A stretch of 64,000 nt of DNA. It comes from Acanthopleura granulata (taxonomy: Eukaryota; Mollusca; Polyplacophora; Chitonida; Chitonidae). Both the position numbers and the translations under genes were made by a program. Below are positions 13,640 through 27,700 of the stretch, one piece after another. The notes below the pieces were generated by a model. The model was not told the DNA's origin, ran no database searches, and was given only the letters and a program-made list of their open reading frames with translations. Numbering within the stretch: the first letter of the stretch is position 1; each line of letters opens with the position of its first letter. The stretch lies in NCBI GenBank assembly GCA_016165875.1, contig JABBOT010000009.1, positions 18,862,783 to 18,926,782 of the forward strand, written 5' to 3'.

Positions 13640-13880
13640 ACAAGTGGCTGACATTCATACAAGCGCCTGGCACAAGTGATACAAGTGACTGGCACCCGTA
13701 CAAATGACTAGCACCCGTACAAGTGACCGGCACCTGTACAAGCGACTGGCACCCGTACAAGTGACTGGCACCCGTACAAGCGACTAGTGCCCGGATGAGT
13801 AACACCAGTGCAAGCAGCCAACACCAGAATGTGTGGCTGACAGCAGCACAATCGGCTGACTCTGGTATAAGTGGCTGGCA
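13640..13880. repeat. 20-bp tandem repeat, about 11 copies
   Basis: Variants of ACAAGTGACTGGCACCCGT. The left copies (13640-13790) are close to each other, those to the right increasingly diverged. Confidence 0.85.
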
Positions 13881-15545
13881 CCAGTAGATGTGTGCAACGA
13901 ACTTATAATGAGCTGCCAAGCACACAACAGTCGTTACCAGATTATTTGTGGGTCAACTATGGTCACAAGTGTGTAACAATGTTGTATTGCTTACAAGCAA
14001 GACCTCTGTGCTCACAGAATCTCTCAGGCAAAGAAAATATGAACCGAACCCATTTTGGTAACACTTCTGTTAAAAATACCTTTCAAAGCATCAGGTTTTT
14101 CTCTGAATATTCCAGACGAATTCTGACCTCACTTTAACCAGTTTTTTACCTTTCCATGACATATAATAAAGTTATAACCAATATTGATCAGGTCTAATTA
14201 TCATAAAAATGACAAGGACAACGAACTTTCAAGTTTCTCTCCAACCACTGCCTGTGCCCTTGAAGTAGTAAAGAAACCAAACATGTTCCAAAAGATCTTG
14301 ATACAATTATTTCAAGAGAAGTCAGCAGCCAAAAAGAAAACAACAAAACAAAACATTATGGTACTTGCGTCCCTAACAGTCGTGCCAGCAGAGTCAAGGC
14401 TATGCCCGTACCTCCGCTTGGTTTAATGAGCAAAATCAAGAAGCAACCGTTTTCGAACTGTGCTTGATCCAACTGTCAATCCTGGTGCACAGGAGTTACT
14501 CGTACCACCTGAGTACTTGAGTGATCAATCATGGCTGACCAACATCTCACAACATGTTCACCTGCACGCAAGCACCTTAAGACGCTTCACTACGTCACTG
14601 GGCAAACCACCAGTATCACAAGACAAGTCTGCAACTTCCTCTTTTTTTTTTCCTTTTTTTTTTTTATGGCAGCGAACCCCAAGTTTATGGCATTATACCT
14701 CATAGAGTGTTTCTTGGTTTCAATTGGTCAATACACAGTAACATTAAATTCTGCCACACATGATATACAACAATAACGTGCTCAAGCAAAGCAAATGCTA
14801 CTGTAGTTATGTCCCTTTGTGTGCTCTCTGACATCTGCATGCTTGCTATGCTAATGACATAAATCAAATTTTTTTTTCAATATAATAAAACATACAGTGC
14901 GTGTTGTGGGATGGGGTATCATGAACTGTCAGTGGTAGACAAGTGATGTTCCACTTGCGCTCTGCACTCTTTGAACACACATACTCTCAACATATAATTT
15001 TGCCTGAGCTGACAATTCTTGATACATGCATCTCATCCAATGGCATGCGCTATCAGAATATTGGCACGTAGAAGTCTTGAGTGAAAAGTGCCAGATCTAT
15101 TTGATAATATCTCTACTGGTGAACAACTTGAGATTGCAGTTGCTGGCAACTATGCAGGTGAATACTGCTGTCGTCGGCGACCCTTTCAGTGAACAACCGC
15201 AGTCGCCAGCAACCCTGCATTCGGCTGCAGATACTGCTAGAAACTACAAAACAGGTCTAAACTTTTGAGACCAGTTGCTAGTGTGCCGGCAACAGAATAT
15301 CTAGCTGCTCAGCGGTAAAGATGTAGATTTGACATCGTCAGGATCTCAAGTTGCCCGCCATTGTATATCCAGCATGTGGAGTTGACTGACTATGCCTGAA
15401 TTTGCAAATGGTACAAAGGCCTTTAAATATTGTAACAAATCTTAGATACACATGATTCTGCTCAACATCCATTTGTCAGAAGACCCTTGAAGGTTGGCTG
15501 AGATCTGACTATTGAAATCAGTGGTTATAAGCCTTCAGTTGTGAT

Positions 15546-15560
15546 GGGGGGGGGGGGGGG
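15546..15560. repeat. Run of 15 G (C15 in rabaptin mRNA, one base after stop)
   Basis: Homopolymer G on the plus strand; on the transcript it is a poly-C tract starting one base after the TGA. It may be length-variable. Confidence 0.9.
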
Positions 15561-15561
15561 C

Positions 15562-15729
15562 TCAGTCGGGTGTTGTGGGCACCTCAGTGCTGAAGTAAGG
15601 CGTAGCGTCTTTAATAAGAATGGTATGGCAGACATCGCACACTTTGGAGGCCCGGAAGTTGGGACCACTGTTCACAGACTTGGAGGTGCAGTCCGCACAA
15701 AAGATTTTTCCACAGTGACGACAGTGGTG
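15562..15729 (-). CDS. RABEP1: Rabaptin exon 22 (residues 922-976 and stop), second half of FYVE
   Basis: Acceptor TTATTTCAG. Encodes HHCRHCGKIFCADCTSKSVN through SKVCDVCHT and a 21-residue tail ending PTTPD, then TGA (15564-15562). With exon 21 it supplies all eight zinc ligands in four CxxC pairs (908/911, 924/927, 932/935, 952/955) and the RRKHHC basic patch that binds PI3P in EEA1-type FYVE domains. Confidence 0.96.
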   Translation of the reverse strand, partial: HHCRHCGKIFCADCTSKSVNSGPNFRASKVCDVCHTILIKDATPYFSTEVPTTPD

Positions 15730-18700
15730 CTGAAATAAGAGAAGAACAAACAGGACTGAAAACTTCGGTTTTATATTGGACCACCGAGGCAGTCCACCGA
15801 TTCAAGTCAGACAAAAGGTCAACTAGTCCTGAAGAAGCAGGCTTAACGATTGACCTCAGCTTGCTCACAAAGATCAGGGACAAATTTCACAAAACTTTGC
15901 ATAGATGTCTTTCCCCATAAACATACATTGTCCATGTTAATTCTAACTCAAGGTGGCATCATTTACAGGGCAATACGTCCTCACAAAGTTTTGTGAAACT
16001 GGGACCTTTATTACAGAACAGTCATAACATTACATCTAGTGCATTTATCATGCTGACATATGTTTACCCTCATTACAGGTTTGTTTGTTTCTTTGTTAGG
16101 CACACAGTATAACTGCTTTCTAATAATGGGATCCTTCATGGCAGAAACTTCAGCCTTGCCCCTGCCTGCTTACTATTTCTGCTATTGTAATGTTACCAAT
16201 CTTCTGGACAGAGGCAGGGCTAAGTATCACATCAGGCAAGGGTTGTGGGCTCTGGCTATGAAATATGGCCATCCCCCACCCCCTCCCCTAAATCCCCTGG
16301 TTCCTTGGCCCCTGCCAATGGCATGAGTAATCAAAGCCTAGAGATCTCCAGTGACTGCAATGTTCAGCCAGTAATTTTATAATTAGAGACAAATACTAAC
16401 TACAGTACCTGGATCCAAAGATGGTGGCAATATGATAGAAATCTAAACACAGCACACGTTAGAGCAGCATACAAGACATAGAGCATGCTAGCCTAGTAGG
16501 AAGAAAAATCATGCATATCATTAAACAGAAAGAGTGAAAACAAACATTCATGAACTAGGCAAAAAAATAAAAACACCACCAAACAAGCTTGCAAAGTAGC
16601 TGATCGATTGATTGGTGTTAATGTTGCATTCAAATAAAAAGCCTGGAGAATGAATTACAGGAAATGCAAGTTCCTGAATATCACTGGAAGAAAATGAGAC
16701 CCCGAGAGTCATGAGCCTCATTCACACTACGAAATTTAACAGGGGTCTGCCTCAGGCTAAACGTTCACACTGCATCAAAAAGGAGAGGCAAACAAACCTG
16801 GGCTACTTTAACCCAGATCAAATATCTTCAAATACCTCACGAACAAGAATAACTGAGGCAACTTTTTACGCTCAGTGTGAACGCTTAATCCGGGACAAAT
16901 GACCTGCCTGACAGGTGGTGATCGACTTGATTCGTTAGCGTCATGCGTTAGCCAAGGACCACGTGTCAGAAGAGTCTCCTTAGTCCTCCAAATCAATGAA
17001 CAGTGTAAACACACTAACTTGCAGTGTGAACCAAAACTTGACTCGATCACATGCAGATTAACCAGGGTTGATGAACCTACGTTGATTTACCCATGGGCAG
17101 ATTATCTCGAGCCGCTTTGCCCATGGGCAGATTAACTGGGGCTGATTTGCCCATGGGCAGATTAACTGGGGCTGATTTGCCCATGGGCAGATTAACTGGG
17201 GCTGATTTGCCCATGGGCAGATTAACTGGGGCTGATTTGCCCATGGGCAGATTAACTGGGGCTGATTTGCCCATGGGCAGATTAACTGGGGCTGATTTGC
17301 AAACAGGCAGATTCTTGTGCAGTGTGAACGTGGCTGTATTTATGCAAATTTATAAGCAGGCACAAATGCAGGCAATAAATGATACCTACTGTGCTTTTCT
17401 TACATTATGACACACCAAGACTTACATAACAACAGACTTCTCATCATTTTCATGCTAATATTTAAAGTAAGAAAAATATCTACCGATAAAAAAGTGCCTA
17501 AACCATCTGTAAACTATAGGCCACTGACATCCCTGCCACAAACTTGGATAAAACACCCAGTCAGGTTCATAATTATTTATTTCTTTATAGAAAAGTATAA
17601 AAGTCACCTTGAAAGGGACTTGGTATTAAAACGACGTTGTTTTTTTTTCTTCTGTTAACCAATCAAAAGTATCTATGCATCAGACAAGAATCGATAAAAG
17701 CAGAAAACTCCAATGGTACCTTATCTCGCTATTCAATACAAATTTTTTTTTTTCTGCTTTGAAATCTTCTTTGACATCAATGATTGTCTTATATTAAGGA
17801 AACTTAAATTCCTGTAAGCGTCAAAGACGCATTTTTGGAAGTCAAAAAAGTGTTTTCCTTGATGACCATGTGAACAATGTTTACTCATTTGTTACAAAGA
17901 TTCTTACTGTTTAGACACGGCTCAAACTCCAGTCAAAATTCACGCAATGACAAGCATTCTTCAGACATATGATTAACCTCTTTTCAATTTTCAAGTTGAA
18001 ATTAAAGTTTCAATTAAAATGTTTTTTTTTTTTTTTCAAATTGAGAACAATTTCCCACATTTAATTTCTGGAGTTTATATATCATCAAGTTCTTTCTTCA
18101 GTATGTGTATATCATAAAAAGTTCTCGCTACTCCTCATAAATAGTCTCATTAAATCCACCAAATACGGGTTTAAAATACTGATGCTTACAACCAATGAAT
18201 TTGAAGTCCACAAATATTCCGAACCAAATAAAGGTGTCAAATACTGATGCTTACAACCAAAGAACTTTTGTGTCTTTTCTGGGAGTAACAATTCACACTC
18301 CTTATATAACTAAGCCATATTTTTAAAAGAGACAGACAAAACTGCTGGTTATTGTGGCAGAGGTGTGAGTGGGGCAAGAAGGAGGGTGGTAAAGTAGAAG
18401 AGTGCACACACCTTGGCCCTCACCTTTCTCCTTGTGACGCTGAAGCCCTGTTTACAGTTATTGCACTCCTCCACATCATCTTCATGCTGCCATCGCACCT
18501 CTGTCTCTGCCTGCCGAATCTTCTCCAGCTGTATCTATTAATCAGACACACAGACAGACATCAGTACACAGGCTCATGGGCACTGTCTTCACGGAAAATG
18601 CCTCACAAAAATGGCATGGTGAGAAAAGAGACTATTAAAAACTATATCTGAAAATACCTTCACATTTTTAACATTTTTTTTCACCAAATCAAATCCGGTC

Positions 18701-21700
18701 CAATGTTTTGATTGTATGGTGGATATTACGGACGCTGGTGTCATGCCACCATTCATCTGGCCCTAAAGCATGTGATATCAGCTTTTCCATGTGCACACAC
18801 ACACATTACAGACACACAGTTCACAAGTACTTTATTCACACCTGAACATAAAGGTGTACAAAAAGTTTTAGCCTCCCACCGATGTGGTCGCTCTGAGTTC
18901 AAGTCCAGCTGATGCTGGCTTTCCCTCCAGCCATATGTGGGCAGGTCTGCCAGCAACCTGCGGATGATCGTAGGTTTTCCCCGGGCTCTGCCCGGTTTCC
19001 TTCCACCATAATGTTGGCCGTCGTCGTATAACTGAAATATTCTTGAGTATGGCGTAAAACACCAATCAAATAAATAAATAAATGTCACTGGTGAACCAAA
19101 TTATCAATAAGGTCCAAGAAAACCCCCACCAAAAAATTAATAATATGTGAAATACCTAATAGCAAATCAAGGAATACTTGAACAATCAAAAACATGCACA
19201 CTAAATCAACATTCAGGATGTGTCTTACTTTGACCAATCCTGTCCTCATCATGTATAGCTAATATTAAAGATAGAAAAAGTGTAACTTACAGCACTGAAG
19301 CCTTACCTGTAGAGACTGTGAAAGTTTGACAAAATCTCTTTGAACTGCTTCGCTGTTCTCTAAATCCATCTGAAGTGACTGGAGTTTGGCCCTGTGAGAG
19401 TGAGCTTCCTGCTCCAGCTTTGTCTGAAAATCAACACGAACACATTTTCTACACTTCAGATTTGTCTGAAAGTGAACACAAACACAGTCTACACTCCACC
19501 TTTGTCTGAAAGTGAACACAAGCACACATTCTACACTCCACCTCTGTCTGAAAGTCAAAACAAACACACATTCTACACTCCACCTTAATCTGAAATCAAC
19601 ACAAACACACACATTCTACACTCCATCTTTGTCTGAAAGTCAACACAAACACACAGTTTACACTTCAGCTTTCTCTGAAAGTCTAACAAATATTCTACAC
19701 TTCAGCACTGTCTGAAAGTCAACACAAACACACATTCAACGCTCATGTCAATTCCACCATTACTATAATGCAGATACGAAACTGTGCTGGAATGTGTCTT
19801 ATGTATAACGACTGAATATTTCTTGGGCTCTTTACTGCATGGGATTATCAAGCAATACACAGAAATCCATGCAACAGCATTGGCGATTATGGAAACTTAA
19901 TCATGGTGTGCAGCAATATCATACTACCCTTACTTCCCCCCTTACCCTCGCTCTCACTGCGCCCATCTGGCAATCATGACCCACTTTGCCAATCTCCAGT
20001 TTTATGTTGAGAAAGACCAAAACTAGACTTGTGTGTATCAAATGGTCATCTACCTCTCAAAAAGTGGGCTCAGTCTTCACAATGATAGGGGAAAACTTAA
20101 TTTTGAATTTATTGCATTTCTCACATAAGGTCATTATTATTCACAATGGCTGCCCCACAGAGCCTTCGCTTGAAGATGCTTTGTCTTACGCCAAACACTC
20201 TTTACAAATGACAAAGATAGATTCCTGAGAAATGCAGGTTGAATATTATTCAATGTATATCAAGGGTGGACACAATACTGTTGTGTCCACTGGGTATGGA
20301 AAAGGTGTGATATTTTAACCGTTACCTTGACCCCCTTTGCCGTCTTGCAACTTTTTAACTCTATGGCTATGCATAGTCTGCCTGGTTCCCGACATACGGT
20401 AACCAGGAATATGTCGTAGCAAAATGGCAACACAATACATCAGAAGTTAAAGTTTCCAGGTAGGAGGAGATTTACCTCTAAGTTTAAATTGCTTATCTGG
20501 ACTACTTTCGCAAACATTCCCCACTTGTCTGCCCTTGCTATCCACAATTCATCCCAACCCACCCCCCTCTGTCCTTATCCCGCTTCTGGCCTACCTATCC
20601 CCCCTTACCCTGGCAGTGGACTGCTCCTCCACCTGCTGCTGTAAAGCATGGATCAGCTGTTTAGACTTGGCCTGGATGCTCTTCAGAGAATGTTCTGTCT
20701 CCTTCAGCTTCTGGTCGGCTTCATGTCGACAGCTCCTCTCCCGCTCAAGCTCTGACCTCACGCTTTGCAACAAAGCTGGAGCACAAAAACATTTCATAGA
20801 ATTTCGCTTCTCCTCTTCTTTTCCTGATTAGTTTTTTTTTCTTGGCTTCACAAAGGTGCTATAAGAAAGTCACAAGCCAGCAATTCTCAATTGCAACTGG
20901 TCCTAAAGGGGTAGGGTTGTGCACACATGAACAGTCGCTTCATGTTCACAATTTTAAGAAACTTTAGACTGCACATCTGTAAAGGATAACTGATTTACTT
21001 CAGAAATAAATGTCACAAACGAAAAGACCATTATCAAACTATCTGTTTAGCAAAGCTGTGTGAGCAGTCCTTGCATTAGTGGGGTAATCACTGATGGGCC
21101 TGATCTCTCTAAAGCTCCTGGCATTTGAAGTACTGGGCTTCAATACTCAAAGCAGTAAACAGCCGACTAATGTCCAGAAGATTGAAAAATAAAGGAAATA
21201 TGATTGTCTAAATATAAAATGTCAACCAGGATGCCGCCACTTACACTTCACATCTACTTTAACAAATAGCATACAGTATGCTCTTCTCAAATTCGTGAAG
21301 GTGAAATGGCTGAGCTGTTTTTTGCTCTCACTACAAACCTAGCTGTTCTGTCAGTGTGTTAATCTCCTGACTTAAAGTTTCCTCCAGAGTCGTCTTTTCT
21401 TGTTGCTCAGCAACCACCTGGTCCTTCAGGAAGAGTATTTCACTCTTTAATGTCTCTTCCATGTGCTCCTTGGCAACTTTGGCCGCGATGATCTCCTCTC
21501 GGAACTGAAGCAGCTTTAACTGCATCTCCTGTCACACAAATGTATTTTTTATTTACTCATTTACTTCATGTATTTATTTTATTTTATTATTCATTTCATT
21601 GGTGTCTCAATATTACGTACTCAAGAGTATTTCACTTATACGACAGCTGGCACCATTACGGTGGGAAGAAACAGAGCATCCACAGATTGCTGGCAGTCAT

Positions 21701-24700
21701 TCCCACATAAAACTGGAGAGGAAACCAGCATGAGCTGGACTGTAACTCTGATGAACCACATTGGTGAGAGACCCCTCAAACATTAGTTTTAACTGAATTT
21801 TGGGCATATCAGGGTAAATGTGCAACTTGCAACAGTCAGTGCGATGAAATGTATTTATTTATTTATTTCATTGGGGTTTTATGCTGTACTCAAGAACAAG
21901 GCAGAGCCCAGGGGAAACCCATGACCATCCTCAGGTTACTGGCAGACCTTCCCACATACGACTCGAGAGGAAGCCAGCATGAGCTGGACTTGAACTCACA
22001 GTGACCCAATTAGTGAGGGGCTCCTGGGTCACTGCACTGTGCTAGTGTGCTGATTGCCTCAGTCACGGAGGCCTCCCCATGATGAAATGCACAAGGCCCG
22101 GTTTGAACAGACACCTTGTGTCAGTTGACACCAACAACTGAAAGGCTAACGCATCTAACCACTACACCATGGCTGGCTCCCTAAGGAGTACTTGATAATA
22201 TCTCCCCAATACCTGCCAACATGCACATGTACACGGCACTTACATCTAAATTGTTGGGTAAATTAATCGTCTCATTCTGTAACTGCTGGGCATGTTTAGA
22301 ATGCTTCCCAACCAAAGAGTCGTTCTCGTTCTGTAGTTTCACCAACTGAAATGAAAGGAAACAAATAAAGACTGACTTCAAACAGAGTGCACGTTTGCAA
22401 GGACAGGACAAAACGGCAATATTTCCAGTCAACTAACTGTTCAATAAAGACATATTTCACCAAGGTGCAAAGTTCTGTCCCAGTTTTGATATTTATTTAT
22501 TTACTGATCTCTCACACACAATGTAGTATGCTTAGGTTTCATGTCACACTGCAGATTTTTTCAGTCATGTGGTGAAGTCCTTAGTATGCATATATATATA
22601 TGTACTGCATCTTCTTGTGAAAGGGCCAGTCCATGAAGCCAAAGTTCCGCCACCACTGAAACATCAAGCTGAAGGCACCAGACATGACACCTCACCTTGT
22701 CAGATTTTACTGACACCAGAACAACCAGTTCTGTTTCCTTGCTGCGCTCCAAGTGAGGCAGCAATAAGTACCATTTTTCAAATCTCTGGTATGACCTGAC
22801 CGAGGTCTGATCCTGGATGCCCCAGCCTCGAGGCAGTAACCACTAGCCCACCAAGGCAGACCACTCACACACTGTTTCAGAGGCTATAAAATGACACTCT
22901 ATACCCTAATTTGTACAGTAATACTTCACCTACCTCTTTATGAATTTCTTCTCTCCCTGCAGTTAAACTTTTCTGAAAAGATACCATATAAAAGCCACTT
23001 TAATAAGCCAGATAGCAGTTCCTTTGCTGGTAGATAAACAGATCATGGCTGTGTTGAATGCATTGTAACCATAGGAAGTCACACACAATTCAGCTTATTT
23101 CGTGCATTTTATGTGTGTGTGTGACATTTGAAACTATTCATGGGCTCTAGAGATGTTTCAAGTGGAAAACTTTGTGAAAAAGATAGAAAAAAGATTACAA
23201 CTGAGCTCTACAATGGGCTGTTGCTGAAGTCTGTAATATTAAGAGATAAACACAATGACCATGTGCTTTTGTTTGTCTACCGTATGACGCATTCTGCTCA
23301 AGTGCAATTACGCGTAACTCGAAACCGCTATATGGCTTATTCTGTAGTATTATTTACTACCAGTTACATAAATTAATTTTTACAGTGGTTTATCTGCCTT
23401 AATTTTTCACACCTTTGCTGTTGAACATCCTGAAACCAGGCATAAAGAATTTCTCCTTTTATTTTTTTATCTTTTTTTAAACCCATATACGTATATGTAT
23501 CTGAAAGATATCTTAATTCTTCAACCTTTTCTACCACTGTTGCAAACAAAATTTCAAAATTTTCTTGGTGAACTGTAGGTCTAGAGAAATAAATCTCATA
23601 CATTTAGGAAGCTTATATCTGTTGTGACACGAACAAATCATTTATGGCTTCATTTTTATAATAACTGCATACATTCACTAGCCTTTAATAACAGCAATAA
23701 TGATTGAAAAGGTTGAAGATTTACAGTAGCCTGCCTTGTACATAGTTTCACACTTCCATAGCCTATTTTACCATAGATTTGTTTAAATATTAGGACATCT
23801 TTTGTATTTCATTCACTTTTCATTTTAGTTCAACTATTGTGTCAATGTTTATATATGTGTTTTTGTGGATGGCCTCAGGGAAGATCAATAATATATTGAC
23901 TGAGTTGTATTACTATCAGAAAATAGAGACATTATTTTAAGTTTATATCTGGGCTATTACTCTATTTCTTTTTTTTTATATATTTAACTGGTGTTTGATG
24001 CCATATTTGCTAGTGCAGGGCAACGACCCAGGTGCCTCTCAACAATGCAATCGCTAGAAGATCAAGATTTGGTGATCACATTGGTGAGAGGCACCTGGGT
24101 CATTATGCTGCACTAGTGCGCTAATTGCCTTGGCTACGGCGATCCCTGTTTTCTATTTGATTGGTGTTACTGCTACCATCATCATCAGAGAATATGTGAA
24201 TACATACATACCTACACCAATTTAATCTCATTAATCTCAGACCTAGTAGTCACTTCCTGTAACTTGCTTAGTACAACCTTGGGCAATTTCCCTATCATCT
24301 ACTAGGTTTCATTTGATTTGATTTGACTGGTGTTTTAAGACGTATTCAAGAATATTTCACTTATACGACAGCCACCAATATTTATGGAAAGCTAGTGTGA
24401 GAGGAGAGAAAACTTAACACGCAACTCACCAGCTGGTCCTGTAACTCGGTCTGAGACTGAATAAACTGCTGCTTCACTTCAGACAGGTACTTCTCGGATT
24501 CGGTCACCTTAGTAATTAAACTTGATATCTGGAAATAATGACCAGACACGGATTAATTTGTTAAATATGAAATAGGTGCAGTGAAAGAGAATCCATGTGC
24601 TTTCCCCAGTTAAAACTAGATGCTAGGTTAGGTGTTTACCCAACACATATTGCCTCCCTCCCACACCTCTCCCCCTCCTCTCCACTTCCACTGTACCTAT

Positions 24701-27700
24701 GAAGATTACCTAGAAGTAAATCACATATGTTGGGAATACACAGTGTGACACTCAAACCTGACAAAACTTGGCACAGACCAAAATTTGTAATATGTGAGAA
24801 AAACTGAAAAGTTTCACTGAGTGTTTAATAAACACCTAATGAGGTTATCAGTAATTGCGTAACAAAAATGTTTCCCAAAGTTTGTCAAAAATCTTGCACA
24901 CAAATACCAAAATCTGTAGAAGTACAGTAAATATGGAAAACATCAAGAATGTTCAAAACATAATTTATTTATTTACTTATTTATTTATTTGATTAGTTTT
25001 TTTACGCCATACTCAAGAATGTTTCACTTATGCAGTGACGGCGAGCACTATGGAGGGAAGAAACCAGGCGGAGCCCAGGGGAAACCCATAACCATCTGCA
25101 GTGTGTGGGCAGACGTGTCAAATTTGTATCAAATTTGAATGATTAAATGTTTATATACTGAACAAAAATATAAACGTAACACTCAATATTTTGATAAAAT
25201 TAACTGCGTTATAAAGTTCCTTTAAATACCGCTTTTCACTGGCGCATAAAATGCGCCACAAACGATGGTAACGCTGAGGCAGATTTGGAAACACAGGTGG
25301 GGTCAGTTTGGGAAATTCCACACTTCAGTATGTCCGCCTTGGTCTTGGGTTGTTACACACGGTCGGCATTAGCTGTCGTGCCCAATTCTTCATGATGTCT
25401 TCTGAGACGACTAATCATTGACACATTTTAAGGGCTCTGGCGACAGCTCTAAGGGTCATGCCAATGGCACGATCTTGTTGGCTTTGTGGTATTTGTTGCC
25501 TTTTGTACACTTAAGGGTTAGGAGTGCCAGGGAAGACCTTACAGATAACTCAATACTACAGATAGGGCCACACTTGTGTGAACAGTTTGGTTTTGGAGAT
25601 TGGAATGTACACAGGTTTAGGGGTTTTGCTCTTGGCCATAAGCACTATTATCTTGTGAAATATTGCAAAAACGTAAGTGTTGCGTTTATATTTTCATTCA
25701 GTATATTTATTTTCAGAAGTCCTGCTCACATCCAAATTCTGCCTCTTCACCAGCATAGAAACAGGAGCACAGACACACAGGCGAACTCGAGCAATCAAGA
25801 TGCACACGCAGGAGGGGCATAAAAATGAACATGTAAAGTGGTGTTTACCCAAGAAGGGTGTAAAAATACCGGTGTGAATTGAGCCACCTTGACTTAGCCG
25901 GCAGTCCTCACCTGTTGATTGGCCTCCTCAGCGACTTGCTTAAGGTTCGTCTCCAACTCCTCCTGATACTTCAGCTGATTGGAGGAGGCCTGGCGCTCAG
26001 ACTTCAGCTGACGATCCAGCGTCTGCGTTTTGGTGGCGCTGTCTTTCAGTTCCTCCTGAACGCTCTGTAGCTGAGCCTCATAGTTACTGCACATATCACA
26101 GGGTCGACCCAGCTTTTCTCTTGATGCCTTCAGCTGAAGCAGAGTGAAACAAAAATGATATATCTTATACCGTCATACATAGTCACTGCACATACCACAG
26201 GGTTGCCCTAGATTTTCTCTAGATGCCTTCAGCTGTGGCAGACGGAAAGATAAATGCTACGTCTTTATTTATTGTCGTACACCTGTCAACTCAAAAGGAC
26301 CAAAGAGGTGAGAAACCCCAAAAGCCAAGGACCAGGTGCTGCAGGCACTGATCAGTGCAACAGCGAAGTGCTACTTGCCGTCTCTACAGAGGCGAATTAC
26401 TCCCCAGGAGTAAATATTCTAGTATATTTCTCCCTGTGTTTTAGAAGTTTGCTAGCAATTTTACATATATTTCTTCAATATTCGAGAAGAGTACATCATA
26501 CAATGTCATGAAGTATGCTTGCGAAAAAAATGATTTAATACACTGACCATAAGAAAGTGATTTTTCATGAAAACAGTGAGACTCCCGATAAAATCATGAG
26601 AGTTGACAGACATGTGTTTAGTCCACAACAGACACAGAAGTTTTTTTTTCACTCTAGAGTAATTTGTGTACCAAAAACAGGGTTCTTCAAAACTTGTAAA
26701 CATGATCAGGATTTTACATTATCATAAACATTTCTGACTGAAGAACGGTACAATTAACGTTATTTTGAGGTACAAAAGACACAAATTTAGATGGTAGGTG
26801 GTAGGTGGCATGGCCTGTAATGTAATAAAGATTTCATTTTAACCTCATAGTAACTGAAATTCGAGCACACGTACCAACATCATTTCCTGAAGTAGTCACA
26901 GAAGTACATTTATCATTACTTCAGGAAAACTTACTATACAGGGTGAAATTGTAATAGTAGAAAATAGCAGCTAGGTTAAAAGATGAAGGAAGCTTAAAGA
27001 GAAATACAAAAAACAGAGGAAAATTCTATTACCTGATGGCCTTTTTAAACCATGCAATGAAACGCTTTGAATGAATAGTTGATTGCTGATTTAACACAGA
27101 ACTAAACATTTTGTTTCACTCATATAATGTTTCCGTCTAACAGCCACAGCTGAACCTGCAACACCTGGATTCAAATCTGCAACCTTATTGGTCAGCAGCC
27201 GATAAGCTGTGGCTAGAAAAACACTTCTGTGAGGCGCCGAAAGTTACCATGACAATGTATTGTGAAAAGTTGGTCATAGTGACAATGAGGCGACTTACCT
27301 CCCTTTGCAGCAGCTCCCACTCCTTCTCGCTGACGATGCGACGACCCTCCATCGACATGGCCTCCGTCCTAGACTTCACGCTGGCCAGCAAAGACTGGCG
27401 CGCCTCCAGCTCTGGGGTGGGGTCTGATAACCAAACACAATACGGACATGGAAAATCATGCAGGACAGCAAAGTATGTATTTGTGGCGAGGATAAATGGT
27501 ATATTGGTATTCATAAAGCAGTGTCAGCGTGAGAAGTCTACCATTTCGAAGTACGCAACAGATTAACTTGAATTTTCACCTCCATTGAGTCTCAGGAGCC
27601 TCAGCCCTCTAGTATGTCTAGGCAAGCTTGTAGTATGTATGTGTCTTACTCAACAATTTTTCAGTCATATGACGACCAGTCCTCCTTAGAATGTTTTTAT

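Noticed and set aside
17077..17410. LPMGRLTGAD 10-residue repeat protein
   Set aside because: 30-bp satellite, palindromic CCCATGGG core makes both strands similar; no gene context.
22080..22183. Functional tRNA gene
   Set aside because: A and B boxes are present but the cloverleaf arms do not pair and it abuts a SINE.
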